A stretch of 64,000 nucleotides of DNA from Lysobacteraceae bacterium (lineage in GTDB: Bacteria; Pseudomonadota; Gammaproteobacteria; Xanthomonadales; Xanthomonadaceae). The notes beneath the pieces were generated by a model. It made no database searches, was not told the origin of the DNA, and saw only the letters and a program-made list of their open reading frames with translations. The first letter of the stretch is position 1. Every line of letters begins with the position of its first letter. Location of the stretch: positions 62,001-126,000 of the forward strand of contig JAEUPQ010000032.1 in the NCBI GenBank assembly GCA_016789405.1, read 5' to 3'. Shown in pieces: positions 7,237-17,546 of the stretch. Position numbers and translations under genes: made by a program.

Positions 7237-8273
7237 CGTCTGCCTCCAGAAGTCGTCTGCGATGCCCCGGCGCGCCACTGCGTGAGCAGTTCCACCATTG
7301 CGAGGTCCGCGCGCACCGTGGTCCGCAGCAGGTCGCGGGTGCGGTTGGCGGCATCGAACCAGGTTGCGAGCGTGCGGATTCTCGACGGATCGGTCAAGCG
7401 CCCGGCCTCGGCGACGGCCAGGTCCGCGGCATGGCGCAGGCGCAGGTCCAGGTCGCCGCTGTCGACCCAGCGCTTGGCCGTCTCCATGGTCGAACGTTCG
7501 TTGCGCGCCACGGCCTGCAGGTCGGCGGCCACTTCCCGGCGCAGGGCCAGGCCACCATCGCGCAGCCAGGCATCGGCCAGGCCTGGATGGCCGCGTGCGG
7601 CATCAAGCGCCTCGCGTACGGCTGCATCCGCATGCCCCTGCGCACGCAGCCACGCCTCGGCCTCGTCGAGCGGCGGCAGGCGGAATTCGAGTCGCTGGCA
7701 GCGGCTGCGGATCGTCGCCGGAAGTCGCGCGGGATTCGCGCTGACCAGCCACAGGTAGCGACCCGGCTGCGGTTCTTCCAGCGTCTTCAGCAGCGCGTTG
7801 CAGGCGGCATGGTTGATGGCATCGGCCGGGTCGATGATCGTGACCTGCGACGCGCCGTACTGCGCGGTCAGCGCGAGTTTCTCGGAGATCCGCCGGATCT
7901 GTTCGATCACGATTTCCGTGCGCGGCTTATCGGTCTTGTCGTTGATCTCGTGGCCGACCAGTTGCAGGTCCGGATGACCGGCATGGCCGAACGGATGCGA
8001 TGGCGAGCCATCGGGCCGCACTTCCAGCGGGTCGCGCTGCACGCGGTGCGCGAACAGCAGGCATCCTCGGCATCGACCGCAAGCGTCGTCACCCGGGCCC
8101 CGCGCCTCGCACAGCAGGCGTCGCGCGAGCCGCTCGGCCAGCGCGCGCTTGCCCAGTCGCGCGGGTCCGCAGAACAGCAGGCCATGGCTGAGGCGGCCAC
8201 TGTCGAGCGCGGCGACGGCCTGGTCATGGACCCGCTGCTGCCAGGGCGCGAGCGGCGGCAATTCGAAGCTCAT
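7233..8273 (-). CDS. holB: DNA polymerase III subunit delta prime
   Basis: 346 residues, the clamp-loader subunit that helps open and load the beta clamp. Features in order: a nucleotide-fold with a degenerate P-loop (GPARLGKRALA, about 35-45), the four-cysteine zinc motif in CEARGPGDDACGRCRGC, the block QIRRISEKLALTA, then IDPADAINHAACNALLKTLEEP and the sensor region NPARLPATIRSRCQRLEF. Length and order match HolB. It lies 24 bases after tmk and overlaps pilZ by four bases, an order conserved in Xanthomonadaceae. Confidence 0.95.
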   Translation of the reverse strand: MSFELPPLAPWQQRVHDQAVAALDSGRLSHGLLFCGPARLGKRALAERLARRLLCEARGPGDDACGRCRGCLLFAHRVQRDPLEVRPDGSPSHPFGHAGHPDLQLVGHEINDKTDKPRTEIVIEQIRRISEKLALTAQYGASQVTIIDPADAINHAACNALLKTLEEPQPGRYLWLVSANPARLPATIRSRCQRLEFRLPPLDEAEAWLRAQGHADAAVREALDAARGHPGLADAWLRDGGLALRREVAADLQAVARNERSTMETAKRWVDSGDLDLRLRHAADLAVAEAGRLTDPSRIRTLATWFDAANRTRDLLRTTVRADLAMVELLTQWRAGASQTTSGGRR

Positions 8274-8297
8274 GCGGACAGACTCATCGGGAGCGGC

Positions 8298-8960
8298 TCA
8301 TGCAAACCCGCCGCGATCGATGAACATGCGCAGGATCGCGACTGCATCGCCGGCAACGACCGATGCCGGCTGCGACGCATCGATCACGCGCACGCGCGCG
8401 GGTTCCGCGCGCGCGCGGGCAAGGAAGCCGGCACGCACGCGCTCGAAGAAATCATCGCGTTCGCGCTCGATGCGATCCGGGTAGAGGTCACGGCCGAGGG
8501 TGCGCTCGCGCCCCTGCGAGACGCCCAGGTCGAGCAGCAGCGTCAGGCCGGGCTTGATGCCGACCACGCGACGTTCGAGTTCGGCAATGAAGGCCGTGTC
8601 GAGGCCACGACCGCCGCCCTGGTAGGCATAGCTTGAATCGGTGAAGCGATCGCTGATCACCCACGCACCGCGCTCCAGCGCTGGCAACACGGTCTCGCGC
8701 ACGTGCTGCGCACGCGACGCGAACATCAGCATGAGTTCGGTTTCCGCGGCGATGCGCTCGCCATCGGGATTGAGCAGCAGTTCGCGAATGCGTTCGGCCA
8801 GCGGCGTTCCGCCCGGCTCGCGGGTGCTGACCACTTCGCGCCCTTCGCGCAGCATCGCTTCGCGCAGCGCGTTGAGCACGGTGGACTTGCCCGCGCCCTC
8901 CCCGCCTTCGAGCGAGACGAAGCGCGGATGCGTCGCGATGTCCGCGATGGCGTCGGTCAT
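8298..8960 (-). CDS. tmk: Thymidylate kinase
   Basis: 220 residues; phosphorylates dTMP to dTDP. The P-loop GGEGAGKST lies at about 19-27, the DR-x-x-x-S-x-x-A-Y-Q-G-G-G-R thymidylate-binding block at about 105-120, and the lid region near DLYPDRIERE follows. Together these define bacterial thymidylate kinase. Its start overlaps the mltG stop by four bases (ATGA), so it is translationally coupled. Confidence 0.97.
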   Translation of the reverse strand: MTDAIADIATHPRFVSLEGGEGAGKSTVLNALREAMLREGREVVSTREPGGTPLAERIRELLLNPDGERIAAETELMLMFASRAQHVRETVLPALERGAWVISDRFTDSSYAYQGGGRGLDTAFIAELERRVVGIKPGLTLLLDLGVSQGRERTLGRDLYPDRIERERDDFFERVRAGFLARARAEPARVRVIDASQPASVVAGDAVAILRMFIDRGGFA

Positions 8961-10081
8961 TGCGTCTTCGCCTGCGGCTCGCTGCCCTGCAGCTGGCTGC
9001 TCTGTTGCTGGCTGCTCTGTTGCTGGCTGCTCTGTTGCTGGCGATAGCGCTTGATGTACTCGGCCACCGCCGTCTGGTGTTCGCCGTAGGTCCTGGTGAA
9101 GACGTGGCGACCGCTGCCGTCGCCCACGGCGACGAAGAACAGGGCGTCGCCATCGGCGGGATGCGCCGTGGCCTGCAGCGCGTCGCGACCCGGCATCGCG
9201 ATCGGCGTCGGCGGCAGGCCGTCGCGGGTATAGGTGTTGTACGGCGTGTCGGTACGCAGGTCGGCTTTGCGGATGTTGCCGGCGTACTGGCTGCCCATGC
9301 CGTAGATGACGGTCGGATCGGTTTCCAGTCGCATCGGCACCTTCAGGCGGCGCACGAACACGCCGGCGATCTCCGGACGTTCGCTGGCGATGCCGGTTTC
9401 CTTTTCGACGATCGAGGCGAGCGTCTGCAACTCGTAGGGCGTGCGCAGGGGCAAGCCCTCGTCACGGCCTTTCCAGGCTTCCGCGACGGCCTTGTCCATC
9501 GCCGTCGCGGCGCGCTTGAGCACGTCCAGATCGGTATCGGTGCGGGTATAGAGATAGGTCTCGGGCAGGAAGCGTCCTTCCGGATGCTCCCCGCCCCGTC
9601 CGAGCGCGCGCATCAACGCTGCATCGTCCATGTCCGCCGTGGTCTGTTTCAGCGGCGAGGCTTTCGCGAGGGCCCCACGCAGGTCGCGGATGTTCCAGCC
9701 TTCGACGATGGTGAAGCGATAGCTGAGCACCTTGCCGTCGCGCATGCGCTCCAGCAGCGTGCGCGGGGTCATGCCCGGCTCCAGCGCGTACTCGCCCACC
9801 TGGATCTTGCCTGCGGCGCCCGTGGACTTGGCGAGCATGCGCCAGTGCAGTGCGTCCACTTCGACGCCACGCTCGCGCAGCGTGCGCAGCACCTTGGGAA
9901 GCGAGTCGCCGGGTTCGACCACGAGCGTCTCGCCCGGATCGATGCCGGCCATCGGCGCGTCGGCGAAACCGTCGTAACGCTGCCAGGCGAAGAATGCGAT
10001 CGCGCCGACGCCCAGCGCGAACACCAGTCCGATCAACAGCACGATCTTGATCAGTCGCTTCAGGATGTGCTTCAAGCCCAC
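8957..10081 (-). CDS. mltG: Endolytic peptidoglycan transglycosylase MltG
   Basis: A 374-residue inner-membrane enzyme that cleaves nascent glycan strands and probably sets strand length. The GTG at 10081 is the best start: it puts the transmembrane helix (LIKIVLLIGLVFALGVGAIAFF) at residues 10-32, a GAGG-type ribosome site precedes it, and it overlaps pabC by only 10 bases. The YceG catalytic block is intact: ASIVEKETG with the catalytic Glu, then DPTVIYG and NTYTRDGLPPTPIAMPG. The C-terminus carries an unusual tail of three SSQQQ repeats encoded by 15-bp tandem repeats. Confidence 0.95.
   Translation of the reverse strand: MGLKHILKRLIKIVLLIGLVFALGVGAIAFFAWQRYDGFADAPMAGIDPGETLVVEPGDSLPKVLRTLRERGVEVDALHWRMLAKSTGAAGKIQVGEYALEPGMTPRTLLERMRDGKVLSYRFTIVEGWNIRDLRGALAKASPLKQTTADMDDAALMRALGRGGEHPEGRFLPETYLYTRTDTDLDVLKRAATAMDKAVAEAWKGRDEGLPLRTPYELQTLASIVEKETGIASERPEIAGVFVRRLKVPMRLETDPTVIYGMGSQYAGNIRKADLRTDTPYNTYTRDGLPPTPIAMPGRDALQATAHPADGDALFFVAVGDGSGRHVFTRTYGEHQTAVAEYIKRYRQQQSSQQQSSQQQSSQLQGSEPQAKTQ
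8989..9040. repeat. 15-bp tandem repeat in the 3' end of mltG
   Basis: About three and a half in-frame copies of a GGCTGCTCTGTTGCT unit, coding for SSQQQ on the minus strand. Since 15 is a multiple of three, a change in copy number would alter tail length but not the frame. Confidence 0.8.
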
Positions 10082-10911
10082 GGGGAACCTCGGTCGGTGA
10101 CGGGAAAGGCCGGATGCGCCTCGGCGAGGCGACGCTGGGCGTCGCCGACCGCCGGGTGCGACGGCCACGCATGGCCGCCCAGCCGGGACACGGGCAGGAT
10201 ACCGCGCACGGCGTTGCACAGGACCACGGCCTGCGATGCCAGCAGCTCATCGGGCGTCAAGCGGCCCTCGGTGGCATCGAGGGCCTGCAGCGCCCATTCG
10301 CGGCAGACGCCCGCCACGCCGCAGCGATCCACGGGCGGGGTCCACCAGCGGCCCTCGCGCAACGCGAACACGTTCGCGGAGGTCGCGCAGACGACGTTGC
10401 CCTCGACGTCCAGCATCAGGCCTTCGTCGATGCCCTCGTCGCGCCATTCCGCGCGCGCCAGCACCTGCTCGAGCCGGTTGCAGTGCTTGATCCCGGCGAG
10501 CGCCGGCTGCATCGCCAGGCGCAGGTCGCACCAGCGCAGCACCAGCCCGCCGGCGCGCGGCGCGGGCGGCAACGCGGATGCGGACAACATCCAGACGGAC
10601 GCCACGTCGGACGGCGGCGCATAGCCGCGACTTCCGCTGCCTCGGGTCAGCACGAGCTTGATGACAGCGTCGGGATGCGGGAGAAGCAGGTCGCGCAACG
10701 CGCGATCCATGGCCCTCGCGGACGGCAGCACGATGCCCAGTCGCTCGGCGCCACGCGCAAGACGCGCACGATGCGCAGGCCACCACGGCACTTCGCCACC
10801 GACCGCACGCATCGTCTCGAACAGACCGTCGCCGTAGGCGAACCCGCGCCCACCCGCGAGCAACGCGTCGACATCGGCTTCGACCGGCATGTCGCCGAGG
10901 TACACGTGCAT
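10072..10911 (-). CDS. pabC: Aminodeoxychorismate lyase
   Basis: 279 residues; a fold-type IV pyridoxal-phosphate enzyme that releases pyruvate from aminodeoxychorismate to give p-aminobenzoate for folate synthesis. RGFAYGDGLFETMR at about 20-33 is typical, the cofactor lysine is in AGIKHCNRLEQVLAR, and DEGLMLDVEGNVVCATSANVF is the conserved substrate and cofactor block. The start MHVYLGD at 10911 lies 14 bases after pabB, and the end overlaps mltG by 10 bases, so pabB-pabC-mltG-tmk-holB-pilZ forms one compact unit. Confidence 0.92.
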   Translation of the reverse strand: MHVYLGDMPVEADVDALLAGGRGFAYGDGLFETMRAVGGEVPWWPAHRARLARGAERLGIVLPSARAMDRALRDLLLPHPDAVIKLVLTRGSGSRGYAPPSDVASVWMLSASALPPAPRAGGLVLRWCDLRLAMQPALAGIKHCNRLEQVLARAEWRDEGIDEGLMLDVEGNVVCATSANVFALREGRWWTPPVDRCGVAGVCREWALQALDATEGRLTPDELLASQAVVLCNAVRGILPVSRLGGHAWPSHPAVGDAQRRLAEAHPAFPVTDRGSPWA

Positions 10912-10925
10912 GGCCGGCGGCAGGG

Positions 10926-12302
10926 TCACGCATCCGCCCCGAGCGCCTTGAGCAGGCCGCGGGCCTTGGCGCGGGTTTCGTCGAGTTCGCGCTGCGGATC
11001 GGAGTCGGCCACGATGCCGGCGCCGGTCCGGAAGCGCAGCGTGGCGCCTTCCACTTCGGCGCTGCGGATCAGGATGTTGAGGTCGAGGTCGCCATCGCGA
11101 TTCAACCAGCCGAATGCGCCGGTGTACGCGCCGCGACCGGTGCGCTCGAGTTCGGCGATGATCTGCATGCAGCGGACCTTCGGGCAGCCGGTGATGGTGC
11201 CGCCCGGAAACACCGCGCGGATCACCCCACCGGGCGTCATTTCGGGCCGCAGGCGGCCACGCACGTTGCTGACGATGTGATGCACGTGCGAATAGCTTTC
11301 GACCGTCATCAGTTCGTCGACTTCGACGCTGCCCGGCGCGCAGACGCGGCCGAGATCGTTGCGCTCGAGATCGATCAGCATCACGTGCTCGGCGCGCTCC
11401 TTCGGATTGCCGACCAGTTCGCGGATGCGCGCGGCTTCGTCGTCGCCCGGAAAGCGCGGGCACGTGCCGGCGATCGGGCGCGTCTCGACCACGTCGCCGC
11501 GCACCGACACCAGGCGTTCGGGCGAGGAACTGACGACGGCCCACGAGTGGCCATCGGTCTCACCGGCAAGCATCCCCGCGAACGGCGCGGGACTGGCGGT
11601 GCGCAGGCGCGCATACAGCGCTGCGGGATCGAGCGCGTCGTCGAAGCGCGCGCGCCAGGCACGGGAGAGATTGACCTGGAAGATGTCGCCGGCGACGAGA
11701 TAGTCGAGGATCCGGCGCACGCCATCGGTGAAGGCATCCGGCGCGTCGTCCTCGATCGCGACAGGCGCGCGCCACGCCGGCAGCGGTGCCGGTGCCGGCG
11801 CGGCGAGATCCGCGACGATGGCATCGAGCAAGGCCTCGTGCCCGATTTCCGCAACGGCGAAACACTCGCCCGTGACATGGTCGCGCAGCACCGCAGCGGG
11901 ACAGCGCAGCGCCAGCGCGACAGGCAGTGCGCCCTCCGCCTGCGGCAAGCGCAGGACGGGCTCGACCTGCGCGGCGAGTTCATATGCGAGGAACAGTGCC
12001 CAACCGCCACGGAACGGCCAGCGCGGTTCCTCGCGCGGCACGCGCAGCGACTGCCATTCGCGGTCGAGCACGGCAAGGAAGTCGTCGCCGACGACCACGC
12101 CGTCGGCATCGCGCACGCCGCCGTCGCGATCCAGTCGAAGCGACGCGCCATCGGCGACCAGCAGCATGTCCCAACGGCCGAGCGCATGGCCCGCCATCAG
12201 CGAGGACGAGGTCGACTGGAGCAGCAGCGGATGGCGCGAAGGCGCCTGTCGATGCAGGCGCAGCAGATCGCAATCCGCAGGCAAGGCGCGGGTGACGATC
12301 AT
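10926..12302 (-). CDS. pabB: Aminodeoxychorismate synthase component I
   Basis: 458 residues of the chorismate-utilising family; with a glutamine amidotransferase it would turn chorismate into 4-amino-4-deoxychorismate. The start MIVTRALPADCD at 12302 was chosen over a longer frame that would enter fabF. The chorismate-binding domain shows DAFTDGVRRILDYLVAGDIFQVNLS, RPIAGT, ERNDLGRV and GGTITGCPK. The residue that is the reactive lysine (PIKGT) in E. coli PabB is alanine here, as in anthranilate synthase TrpE. The neighbour pabC supports the PabB call; a TrpE-like activity cannot be excluded from sequence alone. Confidence 0.87.
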   Translation of the reverse strand: MIVTRALPADCDLLRLHRQAPSRHPLLLQSTSSSLMAGHALGRWDMLLVADGASLRLDRDGGVRDADGVVVGDDFLAVLDREWQSLRVPREEPRWPFRGGWALFLAYELAAQVEPVLRLPQAEGALPVALALRCPAAVLRDHVTGECFAVAEIGHEALLDAIVADLAAPAPAPLPAWRAPVAIEDDAPDAFTDGVRRILDYLVAGDIFQVNLSRAWRARFDDALDPAALYARLRTASPAPFAGMLAGETDGHSWAVVSSSPERLVSVRGDVVETRPIAGTCPRFPGDDEAARIRELVGNPKERAEHVMLIDLERNDLGRVCAPGSVEVDELMTVESYSHVHHIVSNVRGRLRPEMTPGGVIRAVFPGGTITGCPKVRCMQIIAELERTGRGAYTGAFGWLNRDGDLDLNILIRSAEVEGATLRFRTGAGIVADSDPQRELDETRAKARGLLKALGADA

Positions 12303-12342
12303 GCGCGGGAACCTCGAAGCGTGGAGAAGGCTGGCGTCGCGG

Positions 12343-13581
<1,239 letters not shown>

Positions 13582-13728
13582 GCTCTGATCCTCACTGCTC
13601 ACCCGACGCCGACGGAACGTTCCGCCGTGCAGGGACGTATGTTCGACACGTTGCCAAAACGCGCAGGGCCGCGATGCGGCCCCGGCGTGCGCCCGGGCGC
13701 GCGGCCCGGGCATGGGTACGAGACCCGA

Positions 13729-13965
13729 TTACTTGACGTGGGCCTTGATGTAATCGATGGCCTGCTGCACCGAGGTGATCTTCTCGGCTTCTTCGTCCGG
13801 AATCTCGCACTCGAATTCTTCTTCGAGGGCCATCACCAGCTCGACGGTGTCGAGCGAGTCCGCGCCGAGATCGTCGACGAACGATGCGCTGTTGGTGACT
13901 TCCTCTTCCTTGACGCCAAGCTGTTCGACCACGATTTTCTTGACGCGTTCTTCGATGCTGCTCAT
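13729..13965 (-). CDS. acpP: Acyl carrier protein
   Basis: A 78-residue acidic four-helix protein that carries fatty-acyl intermediates. The serine that receives 4'-phosphopantetheine is in [25 protein letters not shown] ribosome site precedes the ATG. Intergenic spaces of 132 and 147 bases on either side are long for an operon and would allow a separate promoter, as is usual for this highly expressed gene. Confidence 0.98.
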   Translation of the reverse strand: MSSIEERVKKIVVEQLGVKEEEVTNSASFVDDLGADSLDTVELVMALEEEFECEIPDEEAEKITSVQQAIDYIKAHVK

Positions 13966-14097
13966 GGGTGTTGTACTCCGGGAGGAATGTTGCGGTGGAT
14001 AGTGTAAGGGAAAGCCGAGCCCGTGGTGGCGCGCAGGCTATCTTTTCGATTCAATGACTTAGCGTCGAGCCCCCTGGTCGACCGGCGCGAGCCGGGC

Positions 14098-14859
14098 TCA
14101 GGGCATGTACATGCCGCCGTTGACGTGCAGGGTTTCGCCGGTGATGTAGGCACCGGTCGGACCGGCAAGGAAAGCGACCGCGTTGGCGATGTCCGCAGCG
14201 TCGCCGAGGCGACCCAGGGCGATCTGGCCCAGCAGTGCTTCGCGTGCCGCATCCGGCAGCGCGCGGGTCATGTCGGTGTCGATGAAGCCCGGCGCCACGA
14301 CATTCACGGTGATGCCGCGCGAACCGATTTCCTTCGCCAGCGACTTGCTGAAGGCGATGATGCCGGCCTTGGCGGCAGCGTAATTGGTCTGCCCCGGATT
14401 GCCGGTCACGCCGACCACCGACGCGATGCTGATGATGCGGCCCTTGCGCGCCTTCATCATGCCGCGCATCACGGCCTTGCTCGTCCGGTAGACGCTGGTC
14501 AGGTTGGTCTGAAGGATCGAATCCCACTCTTCGTCCTTCATCCGCATCAGCAGGTTGTCGCGGGTGATGCCGGCGTTGTTGACGAGGATGGAGATCGCGC
14601 CGAATTCCTTCGCGACCGCGTCGACCAGTGCTTCGACTTCCGCACCATCGGCCACGTCGAGCTTGCGGCCGTGGCCACCGAGCGGCGCCAGGCGCTCGCC
14701 GATGGCCTGGGCACCGGCGTCCGAGGTCGCCGTGCCGATGACGGTCGCGCCCTGCGCGGCCAGCAGGTCGGCGATCGCGGCGCCGATGCCGCGGCTGGCG
14801 CCGGTCACGAGTGCGATGTCGCCTTGCAGCGGCTTGGTGTTCATGGTGTCGATGCTCAT
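14098..14859 (-). CDS. fabG: 3-oxoacyl-ACP reductase
   Basis: 253 residues; NADPH-dependent short-chain dehydrogenase that reduces 3-oxoacyl-ACP. Cofactor motif TGASRGIG at about 19-26, NNAGITRDNL, the catalytic Ser in SIASVVG, and Tyr-x-x-x-Lys in YAAAKAG are all present, with the GGMYM ending of FabG. The second ATG (14844, MNTKPLQG) is an equally good start. It sits between fabD and acpP in the standard order. Confidence 0.96.
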   Translation of the reverse strand: MSIDTMNTKPLQGDIALVTGASRGIGAAIADLLAAQGATVIGTATSDAGAQAIGERLAPLGGHGRKLDVADGAEVEALVDAVAKEFGAISILVNNAGITRDNLLMRMKDEEWDSILQTNLTSVYRTSKAVMRGMMKARKGRIISIASVVGVTGNPGQTNYAAAKAGIIAFSKSLAKEIGSRGITVNVVAPGFIDTDMTRALPDAAREALLGQIALGRLGDAADIANAVAFLAGPTGAYITGETLHVNGGMYMP

Positions 14860-14911
14860 GTCGGAAACGGTGGGGTGCGCACGCGGAGATGGGCGCGGCG
14901 CGCGCCGTGGC

Positions 14912-15868
14912 TCATCGCCAGGCGTCGAGTGCGGCTTCGAAATCGCCGACGGCGCCCAGCGCGCGATTCTCGATGGATTTGTCGATGCGCTTGTTGAGCC
15001 CGCCCAACACCTTGCCCGGGCCGCATTCGGCGATGCGGGTCACGCCGCGCGCGGCGAGCGCATGGACGGAATCGGTCCACTGCACGGGCAGGTAGAGCTG
15101 GCGCACCAGGGCATCACGAACAGCCTGGATGCCGTCGTGCACTTCGGCATCGACGTTCTGCACGACCGGGATCGACGGCTCGCGCCAGTCGAGGCCGTGC
15201 ATGGCTTCGGCAAGGCGGTTCGCGGCATCGCGCATCAGCGGCGTGTGGGACGGCACGCTGACCGCAAGGCGCGTGACCATGCGTGCGCCGCGAGCCTTCA
15301 GCAGTTCGCTGGCGCGGTCGACCGCCTCGGCATGCCCGCCGATCACGATCTGGCCGGGAGAATTGAAATTGGCCGGGACCACGATGCCGACACCGGAGGC
15401 TTCGGCACAGGCTTCGGCCACCACCGCGTCCTCCATGCCGATCACTGCGGCCATCGCGCCACTGCCTTCCGGCGCGGCGTCCTGCATCAACTGGCCGCGG
15501 ATCCGCACCAGGTGCGCGGCTTCGCGCAGCGACAGGGCGCCGGCGGCGACCAGTGCGCTGTACTCGCCCAGGCTGTGGCCCGCCATCACGACAGGCACGG
15601 CGCCGCCCTGCGACTGCCACAGCCGCCACACGGCGACGCCGGCGGCCAGCAGCGCGGGCTGGGTGAATTCGGTGCGGTTGAGCAGTTCGACCGGACCGCC
15701 CTGGGACAGCGCCCAGAGGTCCGTGCCGGCGCCATCCGAGGCTTCCTGGAACGCTTCGCGGATCAGTCCATGGCGCTCGGACAGCTCGGCCAGCATGCCG
15801 ACGGACTGGGAGCCCTGTCCGGGAAACACGAAGGCCAGCGTCGGATCGGTCGTGGCAACTGCAGTCAC
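14912..15868 (-). CDS. fabD: Malonyl-CoA:ACP transacylase
   Basis: 318 residues; loads malonate onto ACP. FVFPGQGSQ is near the N-terminus, the catalytic serine is in AGHSLGEYSALVAAG, and the His of SVPSHTPLM completes the active site. I placed the start at the GTG 15868 (TAVATTDPTLAFVFPGQ), which gives the usual length of FabD; no strong ribosome site is visible there, so the start is less certain. The gap of 221 bases to fabH holds a hairpin at 16012-16033. Confidence 0.94.
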   Translation of the reverse strand: MTAVATTDPTLAFVFPGQGSQSVGMLAELSERHGLIREAFQEASDGAGTDLWALSQGGPVELLNRTEFTQPALLAAGVAVWRLWQSQGGAVPVVMAGHSLGEYSALVAAGALSLREAAHLVRIRGQLMQDAAPEGSGAMAAVIGMEDAVVAEACAEASGVGIVVPANFNSPGQIVIGGHAEAVDRASELLKARGARMVTRLAVSVPSHTPLMRDAANRLAEAMHGLDWREPSIPVVQNVDAEVHDGIQAVRDALVRQLYLPVQWTDSVHALAARGVTRIAECGPGKVLGGLNKRIDKSIENRALGAVGDFEAALDAWR

Positions 15869-16011
15869 GCGTGGGTCCAGCTCGAAACGGGACGGGGATG
15901 ATAAGGTCGAAACCCCCGGTCTGTCTGTACGAGGGCGTATGCCAGCGACCGGATGGCGATCCCGTGCCAGCGGTTCAAGATGCTGCCTCGAACCAGCCCC
16001 GGAAACGACAA

Positions 16012-16033
16012 GGGCCCGCCGATCGGCGAGCCC
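16012..16033 (-). terminator. Hairpin between fabH and fabD
   Basis: A 10-bp stem (GGGCCCGCCG / CGGCGAGCCC on the plus strand, one wobble pair) with a two-base loop. Downstream on the minus strand is only a weak T-rich stretch (TTGTCGTTT), so it could be a partial terminator or a processing site that lowers fabD expression. Confidence 0.4.
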
Positions 16034-16089
16034 CTGGGATCGAACCCCTGATGTCGAATGGACGCGCCGCGCCGGCGCAGAGCCCCGGA

Positions 16090-17085
16090 TCAGTAGCGCA
16101 GCAGCGCCGAGCCCCACGTGAAGCCGCCACCGAAGGCCTCCAGCAGCAGCAACTGTCCGCGCTGCACCTTGCCCGAGCGCACGGCCAAGTCGAGCGCCAG
16201 CGGCACCGAGCCGGCGGACGTGTTGCCGTGCTTGTCGACCGTGACGATCACGCGCTCCATCGGCATGTCCAGGCGCTTTGCCGTGGCCTCGATGATGCGC
16301 AGGTTGGCCTGGTGCGGAATCAGCCAGTCGATGTCATGGCGATCCAGGTTGTTGGCTTCGAGGGTTTCCTCGACCACCGAGTCCAGTGCCTTGACCGCAT
16401 GCTTGAACACTTCGTTGCCAGTCATCAGCACGCGCACGCCCGCATTGGGCTCGTCCGGCTTGAAACCGACCGAAACGCCGACTGGGTTCCACAACAGTTC
16501 CTTCTTGCCGCCGTCGGCGTGCAGATGGGTGCTGAGCACGCCGGTCTCTTCGTCGGCCTTCAGCACGACGGCGCCGGCGCCGTCGCCGAACAGCACGCAG
16601 GTGCCGCGATCGTTCCAGTCGAGCATGCGTGTCAGGGTTTCCGCACCGATCACCAGCGCCGTCTTCACCGCGCCGGAGCGGATGAACTTGTCGGCGACGG
16701 TCAGCGCGTAGATGAAGCCCGAGCACGCAGCATTGACGTCGAACGCGGCGCAGCCTTCGGCCCCCAGGCGATGCTGGATGAGGCATGCGGTGGACGGGAA
16801 GATCAGATCGGGCGTCGTGGTGCCGACGACGATCAGCTCGATCTCGGAGGGCTGCACGCCAGCGGATTCGAGCGCACGCAGCGCGGCCTGATAGCCGAGT
16901 TCGGAGGTGGTCTCTGTTTCCGAAGCGACATGGCGCTGGCGGATGCCGGTGCGGGTCGCGATCCACTCGTCGCTGGTGTCGACGATCTTGGCGAGGTCGT
17001 CGTTGGTGACCACCTTGGCAGGCAGATGGCTGCCAGTGCCCGCGATGCGCGCGTAGATCTGCTTGTTTGAAACCGGTGTATTCAT
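16090..17085 (-). CDS. fabH: 3-oxoacyl-ACP synthase III
   Basis: 331 residues; starts fatty-acid synthesis by condensing acetyl-CoA with malonyl-ACP. The triad is intact: Cys121 in [11 protein letters not shown], His in IPHQANLRI and Asn in [12 protein letters not shown]. The C-terminal GFTWGSAL is typical. Upstream, rpmF is 183 bases away; the plsX gene that separates these two in E. coli is not there. Confidence 0.97.
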   Translation of the reverse strand: MNTPVSNKQIYARIAGTGSHLPAKVVTNDDLAKIVDTSDEWIATRTGIRQRHVASETETTSELGYQAALRALESAGVQPSEIELIVVGTTTPDLIFPSTACLIQHRLGAEGCAAFDVNAACSGFIYALTVADKFIRSGAVKTALVIGAETLTRMLDWNDRGTCVLFGDGAGAVVLKADEETGVLSTHLHADGGKKELLWNPVGVSVGFKPDEPNAGVRVLMTGNEVFKHAVKALDSVVEETLEANNLDRHDIDWLIPHQANLRIIEATAKRLDMPMERVIVTVDKHGNTSAGSVPLALDLAVRSGKVQRGQLLLLEAFGGGFTWGSALLRY

Positions 17086-17268
17086 GTCCGCCCTGTCACG
17101 CCTGTCGATTCACTGCACCGAAGGCTCGCGCGCTCCTGCACGGCGACGGTGACGATCCAGTCCGAACGCGCCACCCCGGACGCGCGCACCACAAAAACGA
17201 ACGCGCCGCGCGAACGTGAAGATCGCGCGGCACGGATTTCGCTCTCGGCGCCGAAGCGCCGCGCGGGA

Positions 17269-17463
17269 TCACTCTTCGTCGACGACCTTGACCTTCGGCG
17301 CGATCACCTGGCGGCCACGGTAGTAGCCATCCTTGGTGATGTGGTGACGGAGGTGGATCTCGCCCGTGGTCGGGTCGGTGGCGAGCTGCTTGGCGGTCAG
17401 CGCGTCATGCGAACGACGCTGGCCACGACGGGACGGGGTGACGCGGGATTTCTGCACAGCCAT
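17269..17463 (-). CDS. rpmF: 50S ribosomal protein L32
   Basis: 64 residues, start [20 protein letters not shown], as in proteobacterial L32. It lacks the four zinc-binding cysteines, so it is the cysteine-free form. It follows yceD at 83 bases, the usual arrangement. Confidence 0.97.
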   Translation of the reverse strand: MAVQKSRVTPSRRGQRRSHDALTAKQLATDPTTGEIHLRHHITKDGYYRGRQVIAPKVKVVDEE

Positions 17464-17546
17464 GGGAATCGCTCCAACGTGATACGCAATAAGGTGGAAA
17501 GTAACGGAACGCCGCGCGGACGCGCGTCCCTGTGATGTCGTTCAAC

